A stretch of DNA of 64,000 nt from assembly GCA_010279815.1 (NCBI GenBank), contig QEOQ01000180.1:915036-979035 (forward strand), written 5' to 3'. A program made the position numbers and the translations under genes. Shown in pieces: positions 50,101 to 61,508 of the stretch. The stretch is from Brachionus plicatilis. Taxonomy: Eukaryota > Rotifera > Eurotatoria > Ploima > Brachionidae. Position 1 is the stretch's first letter, and the number at the start of each line of letters is the position of its first letter. A model generated the notes under the pieces. It did not search any database, was not told the origin of the DNA, and was given only the letters and a program-made list of their open reading frames with translations.

Positions 50101-53100
50101 AAACCCCAATAATCCAATTTTTTAGGGGGGGGGTCGAAAAAAAAGCCTAATATTTTTTTCACCTGACAGGCTCAAAGATTTCATTAATTTTTCTCAAATT
50201 TTCAATTGTCATATTTTTTTTTGAAAGTAAGACTTATACATATACACATTTTGATTAAAAACTTCAAAAAACTTTATTTTTTCCATTTTTTTCAAAAAAT
50301 GACTCATTTTGAACGCTTTTTTTAAGAGAAATAAAAGAGAAAAAAAGAATTAAAACCTACAAGTTGTTCAAAATTTTCTCTAGTTTCAGAATTCGCAAAA
50401 TAATCGAGGGTTATGGGGGTCCTCTGGGACTAGATACAAATAAACCAAAAAAACTTGTTAAATTTGGGCTTTTTTGAAAAAATTTCTAAAATGAATTTAT
50501 TTTTGGAAGAAAAAAATATCATTTTTTAGAAGAAAATATTTACGTTCTTTCAGGTGATATGTGATTTTAACATGTTTTATATACTTTGGGTTAAGATATA
50601 TGCATCTATTCATAATATACTTTGGCAAATTAATGAAACCTTTGAGCCCATCCAGGCGAAAAAAATTTTTTTTCGACCCCCCCTAAAAAATTGGATTTTT
50701 GAGGTTTTCACATATGCAGATTACGAATTTTGGGTCGAAAATCGAATCCTAAGATAGCGTGGACGTTTCGCATTTTCTAAACCTTATATTTTTGGAATTT
50801 TTAGTTTTTTTTGCATAAGCTACATATAGCTGATAAAATTTCAGATAGCTTGTTTTTAGAAGAATTTAAAATAGATTGCTACTGATTTTCAGTATACACA
50901 GCTTCTAATTTTTAATCCAAAAATCTTCCCTTTTTTTTCTTTGAATTTTCTTTTGATTCTGTAGATTTTGGAAAAATTTCTGAGTTTCACGCTTTTAAGA
51001 AAGTTAAAGAAAAAAGTAATATTCATTTTTTAGGTTTTTTTAAAAAAACTTGAAATTTTATCAGAATTCCCTTTCTTTCATTAGTAAAGAAAAGCTGAGA
51101 GTTTTCTTTATATCTAAAATACAACAAAAAAATATTTGTTTTCCTTGCATACTTTTTCAAAATTTTAATTTTTGAGTAAATTTTTTGTGAATTAATAAAA
51201 ACAGAAATATAAACTTGAATAAGATTTAGAAAAGGCTTTTGAGTAAAGTCAAGATTGACATATGTCATTAAACATTGAGAAATGAATTTATGTGCTACGG
51301 AAACAGTAATACCAAGTTTTTTACAACAGTCGCGAAAAACTTAAGGCTGAATTGGGTACGAAAAGAGATTTTTGTGTGATTTATGTTAAAATCAAATTAA
51401 TTCAGAAAGACACAAGGTAAATCAAATTTTTTAACTTTTTCAAATATTCAATAGAAATTACGAAACAAGCAACACGGAGAAAACTTTTCTATCAGTTGAA
51501 AAGTATATTTATAACACTCTTTTCCAAGTAAAAGTAAGTGATTTTTCCAATTAAAGCATTTACTTCTACTCCAAATATGCAAGATTATATACAAAGATCG
51601 AAGGGAATTTTATGTCAAATTTGATTTTTAGAGAATCAATAGTTTGTTATTGTTTTCAAGATTATAAACAACAAATCTTGGTAGAATTAAATCTTATAAT
51701 TTTTTTTTAAATTAATTTTTAATGTTAAATGAATCTATCAATAGAATTTTTAATTGGAAAAACCGAGAATTCAAATTTAATAAAATAAAATTATAGTTCA
51801 AAAGTAAATTTTGACGTTTTAAATTAAAAATTCAACTCAGTTTGGAATATTAAACGTTGAAAATAATAAAAAAGGAACACAAATTAAACTGAAATTAAAT
51901 AATTCATCAAATATTTAGGAAAATTTGAAAAATTTATTTCATTCTAACAATCATGACTAGTGAATTAAAATTTATTTTTCATTGGTTATAAATAATAGCG
52001 GTAAAATAGTTTTGAAGAAAAAATTAGAAACAATCAAGAAATCATTAGAGATTTTAAAAATTTTGTTAAAATTCACTATTTTTATAAAAATAAAAATTGA
52101 AAATAAAGCCCTAAATTTACTTGATGGAAACGATTTATATAATTTTTTTTAATTAATTCAAAAATATCCAATTAATCAAATTAAAAAAATTTTAAAAAAT
52201 TTAAAAACATTGTTAGACTATCATGATATATTGTAATTAGATTAAATTGTATTATTTTTTCAAACCATATTTTTTTTTTCGATTATCAGCAGCTAAAAAT
52301 TGAATATTATTTCTTTTAAAATTTTGGGATATTTTTCTAAAATTTTATCTTGCAGCACCTGTGGGATTAGAATAAATTAAACTTTATATTCAATTTAAAC
52401 TAATCAGCCAATTTATTACCTTTATTTTTTTATCATTTATTGATTATTTATAGACTAAGATAGTGATGATAGCTCTTAAGATAATTTGATTTTACGAATA
52501 ACACATTTTCTAAATTAGATATTTCCAGAAAGATGAATATTTAAAAACTTACCAGTTGATGCATGGATTAACTCGAAACTCTTCGGAAGATTTTGTTTTA
52601 TTCCAGCATTTATAACTAAAATACAAAATTTTCACATAAGCATAAGCATTGATTTGTATTATATGATTTTATTACCTTACGTTGGGTAAATTTTTATGAG
52701 GAATCTGAAAACTTGAAATATTTAGATAAAAAAATTGATTTATTTAAATATAATTTTTTACTTTGGATCAAGTGAATCATCGAGTTGTACTCGAACTACA
52801 TAAAGAACACATGTCAATATTTTGATTATGAAATTAAAGATTCGTATTCTTAAACCTTAATTTTAAAATGTTAAAAAAATTCAAAAATTGTTAATAAAAT
52901 TTTACTCGAGCGTTTGTTTTTAATGAAATATAATCTTAGACGTTCTTTGAGTGATTTTTCGTTTGAAAAAAATTCCACTTGAACCCTTAAATGAATATTA
53001 TTTAAATAATATATTAAAATTGTTGATGCTCTGCTGGAAATTTTTATTTTCTCATTATAAAAATATTTAAATAATTTAAAATTCTAAATACCGTGACTCA

Positions 53101-53180
53101 TCTATTTCGTCTATCTCTAAAAAAGACATTGCCGGTGTCAAAAAACTGTTGATACTTTTTGTATCAATTGATTTGCTCAT
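38191..53180 (-). CDS. Slo2-type potassium channel (KCNT / SLO-2)
   Basis: Large K+ channel with six membrane segments and two cytoplasmic RCK domains; Slo2 channels are gated by intracellular Na+ or Cl-. The 23 exons are: 53092-53180, 52906-52985, 52762-52855, 52681-52704, 52553-52615, 49384-49492, 49261-49335, 49030-49209, 48751-48934, 48227-48701, 43615-43723, 43411-43560, 43076-43353, 42973-43014, 42330-42426, 42000-42278, 41740-41946, 41576-41687, 38783-38968, 38695-38734, 38462-38644, 38333-38414, 38191-38260. Landmarks: VQVEFF and [16 protein letters not shown] before S1, FLNCWLAK, filter [12 protein letters not shown]1 [10 protein letters not shown] and [34 protein letters not shown]2 [10 protein letters not shown] and [18 protein letters not shown] and IPIGVYRTD. 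About 1068 residues. One surplus G at 49200-49202 breaks the frame between IWW and PPIRF in exon 8. Confidence 0.93.
40435..41224. mobile_element. Foldback element with palindromic ends in KCNT intron 18
   Basis: Both ends carry GTTTAAATTTAAAC followed inward by TGTATAATGGGTAAG and GCATCATTTTACGTAA; the arms pair over about 60-80 bp. Because the outermost 14 bases are themselves a palindrome, the target duplication cannot be separated from the terminus. Flank choices include TTAA. Variants of TTACGTAAAATTACAC recur throughout. No open frame is present. Confidence 0.7.
41041..41195. repeat. 57-bp tandem repeat, 2.7 copies
   Basis: The unit starts ACTAGTGTAATTTTACGTAA at 41041, 41098 and 41155, an exact 57-nt period, and includes AATGATGCGAAACTAACTTA. 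It lies at the right end of the foldback element 40435-41224 and looks like local duplication of one terminal arm. Confidence 0.85.
44361..44932. mobile_element. Foldback element in KCNT intron 10
   Basis: Arms at about 44361-44430 and 44866-44932 pair through TTTTATGCTTTTTCGCATAT, TTTTTCACTC and CACATTATTTATTTCGCATA. The centre is AT-rich with no open frame. The boundaries are approximate and no target duplication was resolved. Confidence 0.6.
44961..45004 (+). repeat. Hairpin-ended retroelement tail (family of four)
   Basis: The sequence TGAATGAGCTTTAGCTCGGT then ACAGATAAAC and an AAATA run. A short hairpin, GAGC-TTTA-GCTC, is followed by a short-repeat tail, a form typical of 3' ends of some non-LTR retrotransposons and their SINEs. 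Relatives lie at 313-333 (reverse), 5943-5978 and 60717-60752 (reverse). Confidence 0.6.
45107..45435 (+). pseudogene. Possible GIY-YIG endonuclease relic (Penelope-like)
   Basis: Two overlapping open segments read [19 protein letters not shown] then KESYIG, followed in another frame by [12 protein letters not shown]. The pattern C-x-x-x-G-(I/V)-V-Y-K ... C-x-x-x-YIG recalls the GIY-YIG nuclease of Penelope-like elements, in which the YIG is normally followed by a conserved Arg and then Glu; those are not in place here. It is short, frame-broken and lies among other transposon pieces. Chance resemblance is possible. Confidence 0.3.
45752..46295. mobile_element. Foldback element in KCNT intron 10
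   Basis: Arms of about 175 bp at 45752-45930 and 46130-46295 pair through GGCATCTTGAAGTT, TTGATCAATTCAAAATATCA, TATCTTTAGATATTA and CTACATTGCATGTAAA. No transposase frame is present. The termini probably start at GGCATCTTGAAG; the target duplication is unresolved. Confidence 0.7.
46681..47280 (+). mobile_element. Mini-transposon with long TIRs around a SWIM-finger ORF
   Basis: Inverted ends of about 70 bp, starting ATTATTTATACACG on both sides and continuing through TTTTTTATACA and ACACGCATA-TAAT, enclose a single exon coding a SWIM zinc finger (46855-47144). Long terminal inverted repeats and a SWIM finger are traits of Mutator-like (MULE) DNA transposons. The DDE catalytic part is absent. 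I could not find a clean 8-10 bp target duplication at these ends. Confidence 0.55.
46855..47144 (+). CDS. SWIM zinc-finger protein fragment of a MULE-type transposase
   Basis: The open frame begins after an acceptor-like TTAGATTACAG (46854), with a possible ATG at 46893. It codes [18 protein letters not shown] then [18 protein letters not shown]. The C-x-C-x(n)-C-x-H arrangement after a beta-rich lead-in is a SWIM finger (CQC...CCH), which normally lies near the C terminus of MULE transposases. A basic tail follows. As a last exon without a catalytic domain it is probably a transposon remnant, or the cargo of a non-autonomous element. Confidence 0.6.
47711..48033. mobile_element. MITE of the GTGAAATTT family in KCNT intron 10
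   Basis: Ends GGCAATGTGAAATTTTAATA (left) and GGAAATGTGAAGTTTTAGTA (right, complement), both followed by CAAAAA. It resembles the ends of the elements at 16983-17323 and 60352-60620. It is degraded in the middle and has no open frame. Confidence 0.6.
49493..52552. other. KCNT intron 5
   Basis: A 3.1-kb intron between the short extracellular-loop exon 52553-52615 and the S2 exon 49384-49492. It contains one complete MITE (50024-50784); the rest is AT-rich with no coding signal. Confidence 0.5.
50024..50784. mobile_element. 761-bp MITE with long TIRs and TA duplication
   Basis: Terminal inverted repeats of about 120 bp begin AGGTTTAGAAAATGCAAAGC on the left; the right end, complemented, differs at a few positions. 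They run through GATTCGATTTTCGACCCAAA and GTAATCTGCATATGTGAAAA to a G/C homopolymer run (50126-50134 against 50679-50685). TA flanks both ends (50022-50023 and 50785-50786), consistent with Tc1/mariner-type insertion. No transposase frame is present. Confidence 0.8.
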
Positions 53181-56100
53181 AATAAACTTAGCTAATAAAA
53201 TATTATAAAAAGATTGTAAGTCGAGATTTTATCAAGATATTTTTATCTAAAAAAAGACATATCATTAAAATCATTAATAAAAATCTTTAAATATTCATAT
53301 TTTAATTATCTTTTCACCACCATTGGATTTTTTCAACTATACTATAATATTCCTGAACAGAGAAAATTTTCTTTTTGGACTCAGTTTTTATTATGTCTAA
53401 AAATATTTCATAAATTAGTAAAAAAATAAAAAAACATGACTAAATATAGGGCTTTGCTACTTGGCTAAGGCACCCACCGTAAAACTATTTGAAAGAATTT
53501 AAGTAAATGCAATTTTGTTTGGCATTTAAAATAGGCCTGTAAAAAATTTAGTTTAACAATTAATTAACTTTGTTTAAAAAATTTTAATTAATGTTGAAGC
53601 ATATTTTTCAAAAATCATTTGATCCTTGATTTAAAAAAAAAAGCTTTCAAAATCGATCGTTTAAATTAGGCAAACATTACAAAGGCAAAAATGGAATAAG
53701 TCTGAACTCAGATACCTGATACTTTCTAGAAATAAATAGATTTGAGAATATCTTTTTAATCAACAACAAATAAAATAAGAGATCGATTTGATTATGAATT
53801 ATCTACTTTCTAAAATTTGCTTTACTTAGACTTTTTTATTCTGAAAAATGTTTAACTTTTTACCATTTTCCACTTAAAAATTTGATTGAAATTTAAGTCA
53901 TTTTTAATTTATATAAAATTAGATTGTCAGCATTTTGCTAAAAGCTTATCTACTAATGAAAAAATACATTTTTTTAATTCCAAAAATTTCATAAAAGTTA
54001 ATAATTTTTTCATGTCTACCTTTTAATTTTGTTTAATAAAATCCCATCTGCATCAGTCTTTTCTGTCAATTAAACTAGCCTTTATGAAGGTTTCTATGGA
54101 AAATTTAATTAATAATTGTTTGAACCTGAATAATTAAATTTTTTAAAAGATTTATAAAGAAATTACTTTAAAAAATTCAATCAGAGTAATTTCCGTAGAG
54201 ATATTGCAACCGATGCGACATTACATAATTTGAAATTAGAAATTATTTACTCGCTAAGCTTAAAAAAATTGTTTATCGATTTTTAGACCTAGTGTTTTTG
54301 AATTATCAAATTTTTTCTGATGCTGAGTCTAATGCGGATATGATTTTACATTATCTTTGCGAAATTCGACTTCAAAGATTTTTGTTTAATTTTTCCCAAA
54401 CTAATTTAAAATACTATATAATAAAATTTATGATTTACATGAAGAGTAGTATAAATAAAAAGAGTAAGTAATAAAACTATTTTTTTGACTCTCGATCAAT
54501 ACTTTACTTGAGAACTAGATTTTTAAAAGAATCGTGCGAAACCATAATTCAAATTTAAAAATTTTTGTTTACGAATGACAGATATAAATTTCGTATCTGT
54601 CTATTAAATCATTTCTTAATTGTTTTATTGATTTTGACTGAAAATTAGAAAAGCCCAAAAAGACTCAAATTAATTGTTAAAAATTCAAAATTTAGGGATA
54701 ATTTTTTTTCCTAGAAAATTTTTAATTTTATACTTTTGCACTGGTGGCTTTATTTTCGATTGAAATAAATCAGATGTTATTCAATTATTTGTTAAACAAT
54801 AAGAACCATTGCAAAAAAAATCATTTTGAATATTCTAGAATGAAAAGAAAAAAGTTTAGAATTTAATATTCAGAAATTTGTGAAATTATTATTGTTTTTA
54901 TTTCTTTATTAAAATATGTCTCAAATTTACCTTTAGGTCTTTTTATAAAATAAAATGTTGATTTAAAAATTCGATTTGGTGTTTGAAAAGGGTATCATTT
55001 TTTTGGCTTTAATGAGTAATTAAACTTAAATTATTCAACTTATGTAATGAAGGTTTACAAAACGGTAGATTATTTTCTCAAAATATTTATGAATTGCGTT
55101 CTTACAAAAAAAAATGATTTCGTTTATTTTAAATAAAATAAATTTCCTAAAAAATTTGTACTAATTATTAATGTTAATCAGTAAATTTAATTTTTAACTC
55201 AATTAATCATTCTCTTTTAAAATTTATATTTTTTGCTAAAAATCAAGCAGAATTAATTTGCGATTAAAAGCAGTCTCCTTAGAATTATAATTCGGTATAA
55301 ATAATTTAACTTCGAGAATACAATCAGGTACCAGGTAAAGTAATTCTATATACACCAATAATTGAAAGATAAGCAAAAAAAGATAAAAGTGAGATATTTT
55401 ATTTTTTTCTATTTTATTTTATTTCATCTATTTTAAAATTCCTTATAATCTTTAAAAATTTTCTATACCCAATATTTACTATTCTCATATTTTAAATATT
55501 AGCTTTTGAAATATTTTCTCCAATTCATCGAATTTTTTTAAAGTCAAAAATAGATAAATTTAAATAAAAAAATAGTGAACATTTTTAAGACTTATTCCGT
55601 TAAAAATTCTCAAAAGACTTTTTAATATATAGTTGTATCTACAATCGTTTTATTAATCATAGTTTTTTTAGTCTTTCGAATTTTAAAATACTTCCATTGT
55701 TAATTAATTCTTAAAAAAATGACACGAAACATTTTTCATGGGTAACTGCAAATTAGATTGATTAATATAAGCCAAATTATTTATTTAATTACATTTTGTC
55801 AGAAAAAAGTCAAAAATAATTAACATTTTTTTCTGAATTTTAAAAATCGAAATAAAAGTTAAACAGTCAAATATATGAATTATTAATATTCCTTTAATAA
55901 TAAATAACAGTTTTCATTTCGGAATCAATTCAAATTAAGCCTTCTTTTCAGAAAAATAAAAAAAAGTTTCCGAGTCCATAGAAAAAAGAATCATTATCAA
56001 AAAAAATCACCTTATAAGCGGCCAAATAAAAAAAAATTAAAAATTATTAACAAAAATCAGTAGAAATAACCTTTTTTGTCTACTTACTTGGAAAAATTTA

Positions 56101-59100
56101 AAAATAATAAATAATTTTATACTAAAAAATCTTTAAGGCTTTTATTAGCATTTATACACTTGGTTAGTTTCTGATATGGTTGATTTAGTGAGATTCTAAT
56201 GAGCAATTGCCTGGCTAAATTTTATTTATTTTACTGGAAATTTTTTTATGCTTAAATTTTTTTAAAATTAAAATTTAAAAAAAAATAAATATAATGATGA
56301 TGATTGATTTATAACACATATTTCATATTGCAAATCGAAATTAAAGTGAAGTCATTGAGATATCACGCAATTGATCTATAGCCTCGAATAGATAGTCATT
56401 CATACTTATAAAACTTTACAGTTAAGGATAATATTATAATAAAATGGCGTATCCAACTAATTTTTATCAAAAGAATGGCTGAAAATCAGTTTTATCTTTT
56501 AAGTTATATTCCAAGTGAAAAATTATAAAAATATTTATTAATTAATTAATTAGTAATGGAAATTTTATGTGAAAAATCGATATGTCTACATTTAATGAAA
56601 AAAATGAATTTTTTGTTTGATTTTGTTTTTATATTTTAAGTGTTTTACTAAGAAATGAAGTTTAAATCTGGTAGCTATGTGTTGAAGTAAACTCTTTAAA
56701 AATCGTAATCTCATTATTTACAAAATATTACAGTGTGAAAGGGAAACTTAATTTTAAACATAGCCACTTATTTTAAAAGTGAAAAACTAAAGTTAGAAAA
56801 GAAAATTCTTAAAAATTTTATGTTTTAAAGTAAAGTTAAGTCATTAAATAATTGAACTGCTGATCTGCAGCTAGCATCTAGATCATAAAATTAATTAATT
56901 AATATCATTTTTATTTTATTTGAATCCTAATTTTTTTCCACGATCAGAAATTTATATCTTGATTTACCTAATTAAATATTTTATTTTTGCTCAAAATAGT
57001 TTAAAGGTAAAATATTTCGTTAATTCATTGACTAATATAAGCTTTGAAAAAAAATTCGATTGTTCAGGTTTTAAGCCAAAATCATAAAAAGCGTATAATT
57101 AACTCGGCTAGTAATAGATCTTATAAAGATATAAAAAATTTCTAGAGCTTGAAGTATTCAATTAAAAACAACAAATTTTAAATAACAAGGTGCTCCAATT
57201 TTATATTTTATGTCAAAATTTAACAAAAAAGAAAATGTAACTTTAATTTTCATTAAAAAAATATTAGTTATTTACAGATAAATTTTGTTTCAAATATAAA
57301 AAAAAAAATCATCAAATTATATTTTAAATTATTTCAATATATATATATGGTTCAATTTTTTGTGTTTGAATCACAAAATGTATTCAATGTTGGAATAACA
57401 TTGAAAAAGTGTGATGTTTCAAATATTTTTTTCAGTTTCAAATAAAAAAATAATTTTAAGTTAATATTGCATGCATTTTCATATTTGAAATTAAACTCTT
57501 TAGTGCAATTAAATGAGTTTAATTTTTATTTAGAAATTTGAAAAAAAATATTGAAAATTCTTTTTTTAACTTTTAAATTATTTATTTATAATTTATTTGT
57601 TTATCTTTACCTTTGCCAACCTTCAAAATAAAATATATGAAAGATAGAACTAACGAAAGTGCTGAAGTTTTAGAAGTAATTAATGGAAAAATCAATGACA
57701 ATCGATTGATAAAAAGTCGTTGACGCCTTAAAAAAAATTTATTAGACTTTTTTTATTCTGTTATAACTGATTAATTAATTTTTAATTAATTTTTTTTGGA
57801 TAATAATAAAATAATAAAATGATAATAAAATGAATATCAATTAATTGATTAATTGATACCGAGCTTAACTAGACCCGATAAATTTGAATATTCAAAAATT
57901 AAATTCAACAGATTAACTGAATATTATTGAATATCCACTGGATATTAGACCACACGAAAAACAATAATTTAATGTCTAAAAAAAGCCTATGACCTAAGCC
58001 GATTTTATCCAAGAACCCTATTTTCCTATTTAATTCATTTTAAAATTGCATCTTGAATGTTCACTTAACTAGAATAAGCCATAAAAATCTTGATATTTAA
58101 TGTTAAATCCTGAAACCAACAAAAAACTCAATTGACTTATTTAAGAAATTAAGTTTAGTTTTAATACCAATTTGATAAAGGAATCTCAAGATGACTAGAA
58201 AAAAGATGATATTCTGAAAATGTATCAAAATATTGATTTCGATAGTTTTGATACTTTTGTGAACGTTGGCCACATGTAATTTGACTCCTCTTTAATTTTT
58301 GATATGGTACATACACAAAGGACAAGGCACACAATTTGGATGTTGACGTTTATCCAGATTTTAATATTGTTTAATAATAAAATTTAAAAAAATAGAATAA
58401 AAATAATTAAAAATAAAAACAATAACAATTTTTAATAAACACAATTTTTTTAAATATTTTCCTGTTTTTTTTCTTGAGTATTGGTTTCTTGCCTGTAACC
58501 ATTAAGTAAAGTAATTTTGACTTCCCTATCCAAAAATCTCTGATGATAGTTTAGCAAAAATTTGTCTAAAACCCTATAAAAATCAATCAAAAAGGTCTAA
58601 CAGTGTAAATTATGTTAAAATTATTTCTAGATAGAAGATTAAATAGAAAATTTTTATTAAAAATTTTAAAAAATATCTTTAAAAAACATTCAACCCTTGA
58701 GTTATTTATTAATTTTAATTTTTGTTTAAATTAATATAACTCTTTCAAAGATTCTTTGAAAATTTTAGTCTACTGTTAGTTTTCTCACAAAGAATACTTA
58801 CAGTAGAGCTGTTTGTTTAATTAAATGGAATAAAATAAAAAATTAAATTGACAATTAGCGTAATCCTCGATTTTTAAGACCTGTCATTTTCGTAGAATAT
58901 TTTTATATAATGACATGTCTTTCTTTATTGAAGAATGGTTAAAATTTTTTATTTGAGATATCTCATATAAGCATAATAAATTAACCCAATAAAGAATTTT
59001 TTGGAGAGATCAGTGAATATTATAAATTTTTTTTAAAATTTTTTGGTTAATCGACCTGAAATAAATTAATTTGACTTAATTAAGTTGCATACAGTGTGCA

Positions 59101-59260
59101 TTTAAGAAATAAAACGGTCCTAATGGTTGCAACCGAAAACTTTACCAACCGCACTGGTCGTACTAAGTGTATATTATTATGTTAAATTTCAAATTTTTTG
59201 ATTTAATTCAGAATTTTTAGGTATTTTTATACATAAATTTTTCGTTAAAAAAATACATAC

Positions 59261-59445
59261 AGAACAAATTAAAACTAACTTGTACGCATTTTGTTCTTCG
59301 ACTCTTCCTTTCATCTACTTTTCCTTTCCTTTCCTTAACTTTTCTTTTCCTCGACTATTCTTTTCTTCAACTCTTAGGAGAAGAAAGGAAAAGTCGAAGA
59401 AGAGAAATTTACAAGTTAGTTTTAAATTGTACTGAACATAAATCC
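59261..59445. mobile_element. Small foldback with pyrimidine-rich core
   Basis: AATTAAAACTAACTTGTACG on the left is matched by AATTTAAAACTAACTTGTAA on the complement of the right. The inner arms are TTCTTCGACTCTTCC and its complement, with several TTTCCT repeats between them. Probably a MITE; the ends are approximate. Confidence 0.55.
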
Positions 59446-60043
59446 ATATAGCTATGTCCCTGTCAATTTATAAAATGAATTGGCAAATGAAAAAATTATA
59501 TATTCGCTTAAGGCAGTCTTTTTAGGCATAGTGTTATTTTGTTGTCGAGTATGCACCATAAGATGCTATTTTCGAAAAGCTGAGTTCATGTTTGACTTGA
59601 GATGTCTTGGGGTGAATTTTTGATAAAAAAATTTTAAAAATTAAAATTATTAAAGAATTGTGTTGTTTAATTTTTTTTAAATTAAAATTTTTTTTTATAT
59701 AAATGTGGGAGAAAAATTTTGCTTATTAACTTTTGTTAAAAACATTACAAATTAGTTATTTTGATTTTTTTGAATTTTATAAATGCCTGGTCAAAGAAAA
59801 AAGGAAAATTTTAACAGTTGTCAAGTCATTTTACAAATTAACAGTGACAGCAATACCAATATTTTTTTGAATTCAAGTCTTATATTTAGAAAATATCTAT
59901 CATATTGTATAATTTATTTATAAATGCTGATCGAAAGATACAGGCAAGAAGAATATTATAAATATTAGTTTTTACAAAAATTGTGTGCCTCGATTTAGGG
60001 ATTATGGCTTATATTTTTTTTTCAAAAATTTACTATTCAATCG

Positions 60044-60241
60044 ATGAATTTACTAAAAATATTGATGCTTTTAATTTTTAGTCCTAAATTTATTTTAGAC
60101 TATGTCTGTGGATGGGAGCTTGATGAAGAGACTGGTTGCAAAGGTGTTATTCTTCATACGATTCTAGGTATATATAAAACGGCTGTCAGTATCGAATACA
60201 ATAAATTAGAAAATATTACCACAAATTTATATAAAATTTAA
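60044..60241 (+). other. Short exon-like ORF, unknown
   Basis: After an acceptor-like TTTATTTTAG (60093-60102) the frame reads DYVCGWELDEETGCKGVILH, less AT-biased than its surroundings, then degrades into Asn/Ile/Lys-rich sequence. A donor-like CTAG|GTATAT occurs at about 60166. It could be a relic exon of a transposon or gene; no partner exon or family was recognised. Confidence 0.2.
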
Positions 60242-60351
60242 AAAAAAAATTATATATTTTTATCACTTTATTTTCTTTCGATCATATTATAAATTAAATA
60301 ATTAAATTAATGAAAACATATTTATCTAATAAATTTACACCATTTTTTAAA

Positions 60352-60620
60352 GGCAATGTGAAATTTTAGTACATAAATTACAGTACAAAAAGTAAAAACT
60401 CTATAACTTTTTTTCTAATTGTGCAAAAATGGTTCTGCAAAAAGTACAATATTGTACAAATTTGTACAGAAGAATTCCAGGCTCTGCAAAAACTCTGCAA
60501 TTTAATGCAGAGTTTAATCAAGGATTTTTTGATGGTGTGCATTTTACAGAAAATTGCAGAGTTTTTGCAGAGCTTGGAATTCTTTTGTACAAATTTGTAC
60601 AATATTGTACTTTGCAAATA
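60352..60620. mobile_element. Foldback MITE, GTGAAATTT family, right end lost
   Basis: Left end GGCAATGTGAAATTTTAGTA. Arms at about 60436-60503 and 60550-60616 pair through GTACAATATTGTACAAATTT, GTACAGAAGAATTCC and CTCTGCAAAAACTCTGCAAT. The outer right terminus seen in relatives is missing. Short open frames on both strands here are by-products of the palindrome. Confidence 0.65.
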
Positions 60621-60716
60621 AAATCTTAAAAGCTCAATGCATTTTTTTAATTGACAACAAATTAAGTGCTCATCCAATTAGTAAATGACTTAAAATTTTT
60701 TCAATTAATTTATTTT

Positions 60717-60752
60717 ATTTATTTATCTGTACGGAGCTAATGCTCCTTCAGA
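60717..60752 (-). repeat. Hairpin-ended retroelement tail (reverse copy)
   Basis: On the minus strand: CTGAAGGAGCATTAGCTCCG then TACAGATAAATAAATAAA. The stem GGAGC/GCTCC is one pair longer and the loop differs from the copy at 44961, but the stem is kept, as expected if the hairpin matters. The open frame running into it from 60931 could be the degraded end of a retroelement frame. Confidence 0.55.
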
Positions 60753-61296
60753 ATTCTAAGAAAAGTGCACACTTTTATATCAGCTAAACAAAATAAAAAA
60801 AACTCGATTACAATCATGGTCAAAGTCATGTTCAACATGCAATCCGTCGATCTAACCAAATCAAGTGAAAGCGCATTACTCAATCTTAAACCGAAACTGT
60901 ATGTAAAACTTGTAATGCTGTCATGAAGCAAAAAAGAAGTTTTTTTTTACCCACAATAAAAATTACTAAGAAATTTTTGTTTAAAGTTTTCTTTTAAAGT
61001 TATCTATTTTTTTTATTGATTAAATGGAAAAAATAAAATTTTCTAAGTATTTTTACTTATTATGTTAATTTTGAATAAAAAAATTGACACAATATTATCT
61101 TATTTATTTTTTTGTTTTTTGTTGGAATTTTTATCAAATCTGTAGAATTATTTTACAAATATTGTTCACAAATATTAAGAGTCATTAAAAACGCATTAAA
61201 ATAAAGAAAATTTCTTTTTAACAATATATGGAAAATTTATAGATTGCCATCAAATGGGTTTTTTAAAAAAGATAAAAATAGTCATCTTAAATTATT

Positions 61297-61508
61297 GGGA
61301 GAGTGAAGTTGGGAGCAATTTTGTTCAAAAAACACATAAAAAAATTTTACAAAATGAATATTGAAATAATTTTTTTTTAACAATAATCAAAAAATTTTGT
61401 TTAAATTTAAAAAATTAAAACTTAATTTAAAATTTATTTAAAATTTTAATAAAATTTTAAATAAATTTCTCTGCTACAGATAAAAATTGCTCTCAACTTC
61501 ACTCTCCC
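61297..61508. mobile_element. 212-bp MITE with perfect 9-bp target duplication
   Basis: Terminal inverted repeats GGGAGAGTGAAGTTGGGAGC (left) and GGGAGAGTGAAGTTGAGAGC (right, complement), both continuing AATTTT. It is flanked by the identical 9-mer TAAATTATT at 61288-61296 and 61509-61517. A 9-bp duplication is typical of Mutator-like elements. The interior is AT-rich and non-coding. Confidence 0.88.

Noticed and set aside
60378..60677. Three overlapping open frames on both strands
   Set aside because: All fall within a near-perfect palindrome of a MITE; coding on both strands is a by-product of the symmetry.
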